Assembly (NCBI RefSeq): GCF_036541405.1
Contig: NZ_JAZHFS010000018.1
Location: 38,492 to 102,491 of the forward strand
Reading direction: 5' to 3'
DNA from: Clostridium_AD frigoriphilum
GTDB lineage: Bacteria; Bacillota; Clostridia; Clostridiales; Clostridiaceae
Length of the DNA stretch: 64,000 bases
Below are positions 15,992 through 24,681 of this stretch, one piece after another. Position 1 is the first letter of the stretch; each line of letters opens with the position of its first letter. The notes beneath the pieces were generated by a model, which was given only the letters and a program-made list of their open reading frames with translations, ran no database searches and was not told the DNA's origin. The translations under genes and the position numbers were made by a program.

Positions 15992-17056
15992 TTATAGTTT
16001 TTTTACAGTAAAATCCTTTAAACTTAATTTCCATTTTCCAATAATATCTCCTTCTGCTCCATTGCTACTTGGTTTAGGGATTACTTCATATGTCATATCA
16101 TCCTCGCCGAAAGAAGAAAATATTATTTGAACCTTTTCTATAGGATAATCTTTTTCAAAATTAACTGGGATCATATCCCCATTGTCTACTTTATAAACTC
16201 TAATACATTTCCCTGTTTTTTCACTATTATATTGCACAAGCAAAAATTTTTCATCCATTGAAAATGTCATAAATTCGACCTTGCAATCAAATAATAAATC
16301 TATTGGTATTAAATCCTTTCCAATTGGTTTTTCTTTAGCCATTACCCCAGATCCTCCACCTTGTGATGATTTTTCTGCACTCCCCTGAACTTCAAGAGAC
16401 TCATCGATATTGACAATCCCTATAAATGAATTTTTATTATAAGTACTAAATGCAATTTTATCTCCTTCATAGCTAAAATTCATGGGTCCAAATTCTTTTA
16501 ATGGTACCATTATTTTATATAGCCTTGCTCCATCATCCTTTGAGTATGCATATTTAGGGATTCCAGATACATCAATAATTAAATTTGTCTTTACATTTTT
16601 TTTATCTCGAAATCTAATACCTGTACCTTCTAGGAAAGCTTCCTTTTGTGGTGTATTCGTAATTTCGCTTATTTTATATTCAGCTCCATCCTTAACAATT
16701 TTAATAGAATATTCATCCACGCAAGATAACGAACTACCTATCGAAGTCCTAGTAACCCTTACCTTAAAAACTCCACTTCTGCCAATCTCATTACTTTCTG
16801 TAACTTTATACCCTTTTATTTTCATATTGCTAATTGGCAAATCAGTAGCTTTACAATACAAATCCTTAGTATATAATTTTTTACCATTTTCAAAATCTTC
16901 TTTCATTATAAAATTCATATAACTTAAAACTACATTGGTTGCAGTTTTAATTTCAAATGTATTTACTTTTGGCTTATCTTCTTCCTTTTTATTTGAGCAT
17001 CCCGCGATCGACAAAATACAAAATAGTATTAATAAACAACTTAAAAATTTTTTCAA
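15992..17056 (-). CDS. Lipoprotein of unknown function
   Basis: The protein begins at TTG 17056, preceded by AAAGGAGTGG; an upstream TTG at 17074 is rejected because it includes the ribosome binding site. The 354 residues start with KKFLSCLLILFCILS and a lipobox SIAG-C at about residues 17-21, so the mature N-terminal cysteine is lipid-modified. The first half (~30-140) resembles small secreted NTF2/DUF-like domains (TNVVLSYMNFIMKEDFENG); the rest is beta-rich (DEKFLLVQYNSEKTGKCIRV) like a partial propeller. The family is not recognised. It is likely anchored on the outer membrane face, as a single-gene unit. Confidence 0.78.
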   Translation of the reverse strand: MKKFLSCLLILFCILSIAGCSNKKEEDKPKVNTFEIKTATNVVLSYMNFIMKEDFENGKKLYTKDLYCKATDLPISNMKIKGYKVTESNEIGRSGVFKVRVTRTSIGSSLSCVDEYSIKIVKDGAEYKISEITNTPQKEAFLEGTGIRFRDKKNVKTNLIIDVSGIPKYAYSKDDGARLYKIMVPLKEFGPMNFSYEGDKIAFSTYNKNSFIGIVNIDESLEVQGSAEKSSQGGGSGVMAKEKPIGKDLIPIDLLFDCKVEFMTFSMDEKFLLVQYNSEKTGKCIRVYKVDNGDMIPVNFEKDYPIEKVQIIFSSFGEDDMTYEVIPKPSSNGAEGDIIGKWKLSLKDFTVKKL

Positions 17057-17281
17057 TATTTCCACTCCTTTCAATTTATTTTTAATTATAAATATACTTA
17101 ATATTTATAATTAAAAATAATTTGTTATATTATAGTTTCCCTCAAACTAAATTTTTAATTTATAAAATTATTATTTTCATTGAAATAATTGTTTTTTATT
17201 AAATAACACACATATATTTATAGATATAAGCATCTTATTTAAGTGTGACTCTAAATTTAATAATTTTGTGGAGGAGATATC

Positions 17282-18355
17282 TTGAAAAAAACGATTGGTT
17301 TAATATTTCAAACCGCGGCTGTATTTATTGGCACTATAGTAGGTGCAGGACTTGCTTCTGGTCAGGAAATAACTCAATTTTTCAGTACTTATGGATATGT
17401 GAGTTTTTATGGGATTCTTGTATGTTGTTTAATCTATATTATAGTAAGTTCAATCATTGTTTCTATTAGCCTAAAACATAAATTAAGTTCCTATACCGAG
17501 CTTATAACTCTCGTAAGCCCAGGTTTTTTCGGTATAATCACAGATGTTTTCACAAGTTTTTTCTTAGTAAGTGGTGGTGCCGTAATTCTCGCTGGAAGTG
17601 GTGCACTTCTTCACCAATATTTTGGTATTTCAAAATGGGTAGGAATTTTACTTATGGCTATAATCTCTTTATATACCGTGCTTAAGGATACTAAAGGATT
17701 AATAACTATAAATTCATTTATAGTTCCAGCCTTAATTACAATTATTGTAACTATATTCATTTTATATTTGCTATTTTACAAAGATATGGTAAGTGCTACT
17801 TATATAAAGCAAATTCCCTCATATAAAGATAATATAATACCTGCTCAATGGTTTTTTTCAGCTTTGCTTTATGCAGGTTTTAATATGTTATGTTGTAGCG
17901 GTGTACTAGTCCCACTAAGTCAAGAAATTAAATATAAACGAGTTCTTATTACTGGCGTTATACTAGGAGCCTTCGGACTAACTATCTTATGTTATTTGAT
18001 AAATACAATGCTTTTATTAAATATTCCTCAAATTTTTAAATATGAAATTCCTCTTCTTTATATAACACACCGTTTTGGCATGTTAATGCAGATCCTTTTG
18101 CTTTGCGTAATCTTTTGTGAAATGTTTTCAACTGAAGTTTCCAATATCTATAGTGTTGGAAAAACTTTAGAGAAAAAGTTTAATATTTCTTATAAGAAAG
18201 CTGTTTTATTAATAGTTGTTGTAGCTTTGCCTATCTCTCAAATTGGCTTTAAAACTCTAATCAAAGTCCTCTATCCTGGTTTTGGTGCAATAAGTTTTAT
18301 ATTTTTAATTCAATGCATTTTGTTTTATAAGAAAACTACTAAAAGACAAAATTGA
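17282..18355 (+). CDS. YkvI-family membrane transporter
   Basis: A 357-residue integral membrane protein with about ten hydrophobic segments. The first helix contains TAAVFIGTIVGAGLASGQEI (residues 11-30), whose unwound GAGLASGQE motif resembles the substrate site of amino-acid/sodium symporters. This fits the YkvI group of the APC superfamily, whose substrates are unknown. The start is TTG 17282 with GGAGGAG at 17270-17276. The radical SAM gene follows after 71 bases on the same strand. No soluble domains or binding protein are linked. Confidence 0.82.
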   Translation: MKKTIGLIFQTAAVFIGTIVGAGLASGQEITQFFSTYGYVSFYGILVCCLIYIIVSSIIVSISLKHKLSSYTELITLVSPGFFGIITDVFTSFFLVSGGAVILAGSGALLHQYFGISKWVGILLMAIISLYTVLKDTKGLITINSFIVPALITIIVTIFILYLLFYKDMVSATYIKQIPSYKDNIIPAQWFFSALLYAGFNMLCCSGVLVPLSQEIKYKRVLITGVILGAFGLTILCYLINTMLLLNIPQIFKYEIPLLYITHRFGMLMQILLLCVIFCEMFSTEVSNIYSVGKTLEKKFNISYKKAVLLIVVVALPISQIGFKTLIKVLYPGFGAISFIFLIQCILFYKKTTKRQN

Positions 18356-18426
18356 CATTGTATATATCAAAGTTGTACAATTCTTATATATTCTAAGACT
18401 TGTAATTATAAAGCAAGGAGATAAAA

Positions 18427-19365
18427 ATGATAAATAAAAACACAGAAAAATTAGATGACTCACCCTCTTTAGACATACTAAAAAAATGCAATTTATGTCC
18501 TAGGAAATGTTTTGTTAATAGATTAGATGATGAATTAGGCTATTGCAACGCTTCTGGGTATATAAAAGTAGCTAAAGTTTCTTTGCATTATTGGGAAGAA
18601 CCTTGTATTTCAGGTGAATTAGGTTCTGGCACTGTATTTTTTTCACATTGTAATCTGAAATGTGTATTTTGCCAAAATTATAAAATAAGTCATGATGGCT
18701 ATGGAAAAACAATATCTATAAATCGCCTTAGTGAAATTTTTTTAGAGCAGCAGAAAAGAGGCGCACTCAATATAAATTTGGTTACGCCAACTCACTACGT
18801 CCCCCAGATAATAGAATCCTTAAAACTGGCTAAACAAAATGGTCTTAGTATTCCTATTCTCTATAATTCAAATGGATATGAAAATATAGACACTATTAAG
18901 TCACTCAAAGGATTCATTGATGTTTACCTGCCAGACTTAAAATATTATGCAGACAAATATGCTCTTAAATATTCAAAAGCACCTAATTATTTTAATACTG
19001 CAAGTAAAGTTATTACTGAAATGGTCTCTCAAGTAGGGAATGTAAAATTTGATGATAATGGGATAATTCAAAAGGGAGTAATAATTAGACATCTAATGCT
19101 GCCTGGCTTATTATTTGATTCTAAAAAAGTAATAGACTTTATACACGCTACCTTTAATGATGATGTTTATATTAGCTTAATGAATCAATATACCCCTATA
19201 CATGTAGACGCTAACTTTCCTGAAATAAACAAGACCCTAAACCAGAATCATTATGATGCTTTAATAAACTACTGCTTAAACTTAGGGATAACAAAATGTT
19301 TTGTTCAAGATAACGGAACTTCCTCGCCTGATTTTATACCCGATTTTAACTTAAGTGGAGTATAA
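18427..19365 (+). CDS. Radical SAM protein, pyruvate formate-lyase-activase-like (COG1313 type)
   Basis: The 312-residue protein has an N-terminal CNLCPRKC (residues ~20-27) and the canonical radical SAM cluster CNLKCVFCQNY (C-x3-C-x2-C, ~77-87). Other matches are PTHYVPQIIESL (~120), YNSNGYEN (~141), DVYLPDLKYY (~156) and VIIRHLMLPG (~219). This is the PflX/COG1313 group, related to glycyl-radical activating enzymes, but the substrate is unknown. There is no glycyl-radical enzyme gene next to it. AAGGAG at 18414-18419 precedes the ATG. A strong two-way terminator closes the unit. Confidence 0.88.
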   Translation: MINKNTEKLDDSPSLDILKKCNLCPRKCFVNRLDDELGYCNASGYIKVAKVSLHYWEEPCISGELGSGTVFFSHCNLKCVFCQNYKISHDGYGKTISINRLSEIFLEQQKRGALNINLVTPTHYVPQIIESLKLAKQNGLSIPILYNSNGYENIDTIKSLKGFIDVYLPDLKYYADKYALKYSKAPNYFNTASKVITEMVSQVGNVKFDDNGIIQKGVIIRHLMLPGLLFDSKKVIDFIHATFNDDVYISLMNQYTPIHVDANFPEINKTLNQNHYDALINYCLNLGITKCFVQDNGTSSPDFIPDFNLSGV

Positions 19366-19398
19366 CAAATACCATTGTAACCTGTTTCATCTTCTAAT

Positions 19399-19439
19399 AA
19401 TTAAAGGTCTCCATGATTTAATCATGGAGACCTTTAATT
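19399..19439. terminator. Bidirectional terminator between convergent genes
   Basis: AATTAAAGGTCTCCATGATT pairs with the complementary arm ending at 19439; the stem is about 20 bp and perfect. The right arm overlaps the stop codon of the minus-strand PAP2-like gene. Confidence 0.9.
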
Positions 19440-20103
19440 ATTCTATATAAGTTATGCTTTCATCTTTATGAAAATTAAATTTCAAATTTTTAAAACAAAA
19501 ATATAAAATGAAAGCAAATATTATGCCCGCAATAACATCTGCAAAATAATGTTGCTTTATAAACATAGTAGATAAAACTATAGAGAAAGACATAATACTA
19601 CAAATCACCTTTATGCATTTGCTAACCATTTCTGATTCATAAATATACAAAGTTATAAGCACTGAATTTAAAACATGAATACTAGGAAAACAGTTGTAGG
19701 GGTTATCAGCCGCGTATAAACTCAAAACCAAATTGCTAAAAAAATCTGTTCCTACTATTATTGGTCTTGGAACATATGTTGGATAAAAATAGTATATTAT
19801 GTAGCACATAATCATACCTAGGTCTAACGTTATAAGTAGTTTAAAATACTTTTCTTTATCATATATACATAATATAACTGAAAAAATTGCTATAAATACA
19901 TACCAAGATATATAAGGTAATATAAAAAACTTATTAAAAGGTATGAGTTTATCTACAAATGTAAATAAGTCGTTAGTATTTCCTCTATATTGATTAATCA
20001 GAGGATAAGTCAAACTTATTAATGGTATGCTTAATGCAAACATTCCTCTTTTAATAACATCTTTCCATTGATATGTTACGGCTTTCTTTTGTAATTGTTC
20101 CAT
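19438..20103 (-). CDS. PAP2-superfamily membrane protein (inositol-phosphorylceramide-synthase-like branch)
   Basis: The 221-residue protein has about six hydrophobic helices and the PAP2 catalytic motifs in a variant form: YVPRPII (~107-113), NCFPSIHVLNS (~132-142; SIH replaces SGH) and FIKQHYFADVIAG (~177-189). The FPSxH form with a longer N-terminal membrane part is the PAP2_3 pattern. Likely reaction is lipid phosphate hydrolysis or transfer at the membrane; the substrate is not predictable. It begins 28 bases after the H-NOX chemoreceptor gene with GGGGAAAGAAG before the ATG, so the two are probably cotranscribed. A functional link is unclear. Confidence 0.8.
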   Translation of the reverse strand: MEQLQKKAVTYQWKDVIKRGMFALSIPLISLTYPLINQYRGNTNDLFTFVDKLIPFNKFFILPYISWYVFIAIFSVILCIYDKEKYFKLLITLDLGMIMCYIIYYFYPTYVPRPIIVGTDFFSNLVLSLYAADNPYNCFPSIHVLNSVLITLYIYESEMVSKCIKVICSIMSFSIVLSTMFIKQHYFADVIAGIIFAFILYFCFKNLKFNFHKDESITYIE

Positions 20104-20131
20104 CTTCTTTCCCCTGCTTCCCTAACAATAA

Positions 20132-21931
20132 CTATATCTTATATTTCTTTAAATCCTCTTTAAATGAACTTGTTATCTTTTTGAACTCATATATACTGTC
20201 TATTAGCTTCTTAATTTCATTTGTATAAGTTCCAACACTTGCACTTACCTCTTCTGATGATGCAGAATTTTCTTCTGAAATTGCGGCTAAGGACTCTATT
20301 GTTTCATATATGTTTGCAATAGATTTAGCTTCTCTATCTAACTCATTTATAGTATCTATCATTGCTGTTGAAACTGTTCTAACAGACATAGTAGCCTCAT
20401 AACTTATATCCCTTACGTCCTCTAGACCCTTAGTCTCATTTTGCAAAATATCATATTGATCACCAATTTTATCAACAAGTACATTTATATCCTTAACAAA
20501 CTCAATCAAATTGCTGTTGATTTCTTCCACAGCGCTCTTAGACTGTTCTGCAAGCTTTCTAACTTCATCTGCGACAACAGCAAATCCTTTTCCTTGTTCG
20601 CCTGCACGCGCAGCCTCTATGGATGCATTAAGAGCAAGTAAGTTTGTTTGCTCAGAAATTTGAGAAACAATCGATACTATGCTTGTTATGTCATGAGCCT
20701 TAGTTTCAAGCTTTATCCCATTATCTTTAACTTCTTGAAATTTTTCTAAAGTTCCAAGTATATTTTTACTTGTTTTATTTACACTTTCATAGCTATTATT
20801 TATTTTTCCAAGAGCTTTTTCTAATTCATCCTTGTTGTCATTCTCATTTTTAACAATATCTTTAAGCGATCTAATATTATCATTTAAGATTAAAACAGCA
20901 TTTTCAGTACTCTCAGCTTGGCTTACAGAAGTATCTGCCATTTGTTCAACTACTCCTGATATATCCTCTGAAGTATCTTTCATTCTACTAGAAATCGTAT
21001 TTATATTTTGCGCAAAAGTATCCATCTCATCAGTTACACCTTTAAACTCAACAAAATCTGCTCTAAATCCTTTTTTATATTTCTTAATATTTTCGTATAA
21101 CTCTTCGTACTCATCGCAAGTTACAATATCTCCATCTTCAACATAATTATTGCTATTAATCTGGTCTATAGTTTGCATAATTAGCTTTGCAGGTCTTCCC
21201 ATTATAAACGACGCAAGACTTGATGCTAGTCCAGAAATGATAGAGAAACCTAATACTTTTAAAATATCACCTGTACCAATTAACATCATTGCCCCAATTA
21301 AAGCTACAATAAATGTAAATAGGCCTACTTTACCATGAGTATTATTAATAAAGCCTAATGATAGGATTTTATTAATTTTATATGTTTTTTTATAATAAAT
21401 ATCCTTATCAAACGTAAGCTTTAAACTTAAGCTATCTGAAGTTTTATCTAATTGCTCAATTTGAACTTTTTCATTAAAATACTCACATGTACCATCTAAT
21501 AGTCCTAAAAAATAATCAAACATCGCTCTCTTAGAATTATAAGTGAAAATAGCTTCCCTACTTGAAATAGGAGTTATCCCTACTAACGGTGGTTTAGCCC
21601 CGGCAAATTTTTTTGTCATTACAACATGTATATCAAACAGCGATTTTAAAAACGAATATACATTTTCAGTGTTAAAAAATGCAGGAAAATCTCTATGAAA
21701 CGCAGTCAAATTATCTTTTCCTATTGTTCTCCATAATACATCAATAGGTATATTTTGGTTTTTAGATATATCGCCAATTACATTTTTAACTTGGCTATCA
21801 TCTATGTTCTCCACCGGTGAAAATATTTTCCGAGCTTTCCACCCCACAGATTTCATCGCATTATTAACCGTATCGTCGCCATAAAGTTTTCTACAAGTTT
21901 TCATCCAAGTAGCCACTACTGTTCCTTTCAT
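20132..21931 (-). CDS. Methyl-accepting chemotaxis protein with N-terminal H-NOX (heme) domain
   Basis: The 599-residue protein has three parts. Residues 1-~180 are an H-NOX domain: proximal heme ligand H102 (FDIHVVMTK), P115 (GAKPP) and the heme-propionate motif Y131-N-S133-K-R135 all occupy the same positions as in Thermoanaerobacter H-NOX. The O2-hydrogen-bonding distal residues W9, N74 and Y140 are also all present. Two membrane helices follow (~203-245, VGLFTFIVALIGAMMLIGT and ILKVLGFSIISGL). The C-terminus is an MCP signalling domain with the hairpin tip EQTNLLALNASIEAARAGEQ (~446-465) and GKGFAVVADEVRKLAEQS. It should signal gas binding to CheW/CheA from the membrane. No HAMP is obvious. 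Confidence 0.95.
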   Translation of the reverse strand: MKGTVVATWMKTCRKLYGDDTVNNAMKSVGWKARKIFSPVENIDDSQVKNVIGDISKNQNIPIDVLWRTIGKDNLTAFHRDFPAFFNTENVYSFLKSLFDIHVVMTKKFAGAKPPLVGITPISSREAIFTYNSKRAMFDYFLGLLDGTCEYFNEKVQIEQLDKTSDSLSLKLTFDKDIYYKKTYKINKILSLGFINNTHGKVGLFTFIVALIGAMMLIGTGDILKVLGFSIISGLASSLASFIMGRPAKLIMQTIDQINSNNYVEDGDIVTCDEYEELYENIKKYKKGFRADFVEFKGVTDEMDTFAQNINTISSRMKDTSEDISGVVEQMADTSVSQAESTENAVLILNDNIRSLKDIVKNENDNKDELEKALGKINNSYESVNKTSKNILGTLEKFQEVKDNGIKLETKAHDITSIVSIVSQISEQTNLLALNASIEAARAGEQGKGFAVVADEVRKLAEQSKSAVEEINSNLIEFVKDINVLVDKIGDQYDILQNETKGLEDVRDISYEATMSVRTVSTAMIDTINELDREAKSIANIYETIESLAAISEENSASSEEVSASVGTYTNEIKKLIDSIYEFKKITSSFKEDLKKYKI

Positions 21932-22138
21932 AATACTATCCCCCCCTTGTTCCTCTACTGATTATCCTTTATTTTTTAAATCAATAGTTAATTCCCCATT
22001 ATTACATGCTTCATGCATACTTTCTATTATAAACTATCAGTAGTGTTTTGTTAATACTATTAATTATTAATTAATCATTTTTCTTCTATACTTAATGTAA
22101 AGTTCATTTATAAATAGTATATCTATCATAAAAAATAA

Positions 22139-22804
22139 TTATAACTTAAACTGTATGCTATCTAGTTTTGCAATTACCTTTATGTCATTATGAGGAACTG
22201 TATCTGTTTTTAATGAAATTCTATTACTTATTAATAGCACTTTGTTACTATCTAGTTTTTTTATCTGCCTTAATACTCTTTCTCCATTATAATCTAATAA
22301 TGAAATAGAATTGTTTTCAATTTCATGAGTCAAATGTGCGAAAGCAATATCTCCACTACAAATTCTGAACCCAAGCATATCATCATTTTCTATTTCTAAA
22401 AATAATACTTTATCTTGAGCGTATCCTTCTACTTTATTTGATATTATTGGCATTTGTTTCTTACCTATAGCTTTAGCTAAATCATATTTATAAATAGCAA
22501 CATCTTTTAAAACTGAACTAAATGCATCATTCCAAACTTCATTTACTTTTCCTGCGATTGGTCTCTCAAGTTTTGGATTTCTTTCCTCACTTTCCAAAGC
22601 ATCTTCAAATGCCACAGATCTATCTTCTATTTCTTCTCCTAAAATTTTAGATATTTTTTCTAAAAGTTTTTCATTTATAACTTTTTTTCCTAATTCAATA
22701 TCATTAATAAAACCTTCAGAAACTCCGATTTTTTTACCTAATTGTTTTTGGCTTACCTCTTTTGTTTCTCTTACTTGTTTAATCCTGTCTCCTACTCTAC
22801 TCAT
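22139..22804 (-). CDS. XRE-family regulator with degenerate S24/LexA-like C-terminal domain
   Basis: The start is ATG 22804 with AAAGGCGG upstream; a TTG at 22822 is rejected. Residues ~5-60 of 221 are an XRE helix-turn-helix (RIKQVRETKEVSQKQLGKKI then GVSEGFINDIELGKK). Residues ~125-220 read like the beta-fold of LexA/CI peptidase domains: LEIENDDMLGFRICSGDIAF (~141-160) and NGERVLRQIKKLDSNKVLLIS (split, ~175-195). The position of the catalytic serine carries aspartate (NDDM) and the catalytic lysine position is leucine (VLRQ), so self-cleavage is not expected. It is a single gene; targets are unknown. Confidence 0.8.
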   Translation of the reverse strand: MSRVGDRIKQVRETKEVSQKQLGKKIGVSEGFINDIELGKKVINEKLLEKISKILGEEIEDRSVAFEDALESEERNPKLERPIAGKVNEVWNDAFSSVLKDVAIYKYDLAKAIGKKQMPIISNKVEGYAQDKVLFLEIENDDMLGFRICSGDIAFAHLTHEIENNSISLLDYNGERVLRQIKKLDSNKVLLISNRISLKTDTVPHNDIKVIAKLDSIQFKL

Positions 22805-22923
22805 AATTTTCCGCCTTTCCAATTGAATAATTGTTTTTAATCATTTAATTATAATTTTACACCATTTCGGGTATATATAAAAATTTTTATTTAAATTTTA
22901 TATTTATATATACAACGAAATAT

Positions 22924-22950
22924 AAATCCTCTGCTTATAGCAGAAGATTT
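22924..22950 (-). terminator. Terminator after the DUF3783 gene
   Basis: AAATCTTCTGC / GCAGAGGATTT stem (minus strand, one G-T pair) with TATAA loop, 20 bases after the stop. Confidence 0.75.
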
Positions 22951-22969
22951 ATATTTTGGACCCTGTACT

Positions 22970-23347
22970 TTATTTACTTTTCTTGTAAGCTTCTCTTTCT
23001 GCAATCAGATGATGCATAAGATAACTAACTTTCCAGTTAATAGATGTTGGTGTAACTGCTGCAAGTATTGTATCGCTGCTTTTAATTTGTCTTATATCAT
23101 CAATTAGCTCATACAATTCCTTATCCGCAAAGTTACTAAATATAAGTAGTTTTTCATTAGGTAATTCAGTATTATCCTCTAATTTTTTAACATCTCGTAA
23201 TACTTCCCTAATTGTTACGTTACCCATATTTTTCTCAATTATTCTGCAAGGTAATATATTTTGTTTTACTAGTAAATCATTAAATTTTTCTTCCTCTGCA
23301 CCAGTTAGTCCATATGCAAGGATAACTTTTTCATTAATAAGATCCAC
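22970..23347 (-). CDS. DUF3783 domain protein
   Basis: The 125-residue soluble protein fits the DUF3783 family common in clostridia: KVILAYGLTGAEEEKFNDLL (~7-26), LLIFSNFADKELYELIDDIR (~67-86), and TPTSINWKVSYLMHHLIAE (~98-116). The closing segment on tryptophan, lysine and the HHLIAER run is the most recognisable part. Function is not established. It is 41 bases downstream of the cyclophilin gene on the same strand and closed by a terminator, so they may form a two-gene unit. AGGGGG precedes the ATG. Confidence 0.82.
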   Translation of the reverse strand: MDLINEKVILAYGLTGAEEEKFNDLLVKQNILPCRIIEKNMGNVTIREVLRDVKKLEDNTELPNEKLLIFSNFADKELYELIDDIRQIKSSDTILAAVTPTSINWKVSYLMHHLIAEREAYKKSK

Positions 23348-23388
23348 GCTATATTCCCCCTACAATTTATTATTTTATTTATATATAT

Positions 23389-23907
23389 CTACTTTATTTT
23401 TTTTGGTTCACTGTACTTAATTCCTAAAGTATCAACACTCATATCTTTTATCTTTTGCTCTTTGTTTGGTTTATCTCTAAAATCTCTTTTGACATTAGCT
23501 ATTTCTAAAGCATTTTCCATTCCCTCAGTTACTTTACCAAAAGCTGCATAACTTCCATCTAAATGATAAGAATTAGCTACCATAATAAAGAACTGGCTTC
23601 CTGCTGAATCTGAATCATTAGATCTAGCCATTGATAAAACACCAGTTGAATGTTTTAAATCATTTTTAAATTTATTAGAAGAGAACTCACCCTTTATAGA
23701 ATAGTCTGGTCCACCAACGCCTGTTCCTTCAGGACAGCCCCCTTGAATCATAAACCCTGGGATTACTCTATGAAAAACAAGTCCATTATAAAAGCCCTTA
23801 TTTATAAGGCTAATAAAATTATTTACCGTGTTTGGTGCAACCTCTGGATATAACTCAGCCTTTATCACTTTTCCATCTTGCATATTAATTGTTACTATTG
23901 GATTCAT
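23389..23907 (-). CDS. Peptidyl-prolyl cis-trans isomerase, cyclophilin type
   Basis: The 172-residue cytoplasmic protein (no signal peptide) matches bacterial cyclophilins: VHxFHRV-type active site GLVFHRVIPGFMIQGG (~42-57), the tolerant loop GSQFFIMV (~103-110) and SYAAFGKVTEGM (~118-129). The catalytic arginine in FHRVI and the FxFxM pocket residues are present. It speeds proline isomerisation during protein folding. AGGAGAGG precedes the ATG. Followed after 41 bases by the DUF3783 gene. Confidence 0.95.
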   Translation of the reverse strand: MNPIVTINMQDGKVIKAELYPEVAPNTVNNFISLINKGFYNGLVFHRVIPGFMIQGGCPEGTGVGGPDYSIKGEFSSNKFKNDLKHSTGVLSMARSNDSDSAGSQFFIMVANSYHLDGSYAAFGKVTEGMENALEIANVKRDFRDKPNKEQKIKDMSVDTLGIKYSEPKKIK

Positions 23908-23986
23908 ATATTTACCTCTCCTCTTGTTATGTATTCATTATAAATTATATCACATTTTATATCATTTACTATTTTATATATATAAG

Positions 23987-24034
23987 GACATCCTTAAAAA
24001 TAATTAGTAAGCCCTACCTATTTTTAAGAATGTC
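23987..24034 (-). terminator. Hairpin downstream of the unknown 146-residue protein gene
   Basis: GACATCCTTAAAAATA (23987-24002) pairs with TATTTTTAAGAATGTC (24019-24034) with one G-T pair, 14 bases past the stop of the minus-strand gene at 24049. Only a weak T-run follows, but position favours termination. Confidence 0.6.
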
Positions 24035-24048
24035 ATCCTATTCAAAAG

Positions 24049-24489
24049 TTAAATCATCTCCTTACCAACGCTTATTTGTAAACTCATTTTTTCTTGTGGT
24101 TCTTCTAATTTTATTTGGATATTTCCTCCAGGAAGTATTATCAAAGAATATTTTTCTAGCATGTCTATCTCTCGATTTATGTCAATATTAACTATATCTA
24201 TTTCTAAGTTATCTAATGGTTCTCCTTTGTCATACTTATAGCCAATATTTAACCCCTCGAATGTAGTTGTATCTTTCAATTGTTTATCATCATTTGTAAT
24301 AATTAAATGCGCAATGTTCTTATTCTCTTCAAATTTACATACTAGATGATTTATAACGCATAAGAAATTATTTTGCACGGGATTGTCTATAGTTATGCAA
24401 TTAATTTTATTTATCCTTTCAATTTTCATATTAAATGTATCCTGATCTACGTAGTATTCATTATCTTTCTTCAATTGAAATACTCTCAT
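24049..24489 (-). CDS. Hypothetical protein
   Basis: A 146-residue soluble protein with AGGTGATAAA before the ATG at 24489. No signal peptide, membrane segment or cysteine cluster is visible. Segments with alternating hydrophobic residues (NIAHLIITNDDKQL, KYSLIILPGGNIQIKL) suggest a beta-rich fold. Not recognised. Single-gene unit with hairpins on both sides. The reading has normal clostridial composition and probably is real. Confidence 0.65.
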   Translation of the reverse strand: MRVFQLKKDNEYYVDQDTFNMKIERINKINCITIDNPVQNNFLCVINHLVCKFEENKNIAHLIITNDDKQLKDTTTFEGLNIGYKYDKGEPLDNLEIDIVNIDINREIDMLEKYSLIILPGGNIQIKLEEPQEKMSLQISVGKEMI

Positions 24490-24601
24490 TTTATCACCTT
24501 ATTTCTGTTGTTTCTTTGTATAGTTTATACTATTCACCTAGTCATACAATTGCTATAATTAATTTAATTTTAGATATATATCACATACACTATTAAAAAC
24601 A

Positions 24602-24643
24602 AAAACAGTCTAAAACTAATTCAAATAGTCTTAAACTGCTTTT
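24602..24643 (-). terminator. Terminator after murI
   Basis: On the minus strand AAGCAGTTTAAGACTA pairs with TAGTTTTAGACTGTTTTT (some G-T pairs), 38 bases past the murI stop. Confidence 0.7.
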
Positions 24644-24681
24644 ATATATACAATACTTTCTCTTAAATCTTTTTAATAAGA

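Noticed and set aside
23987..24034. CRISPR or repeat-array unit
   Set aside because: Only one hairpin copy with no regular spacers; no CRISPR-like array is seen anywhere in the window.
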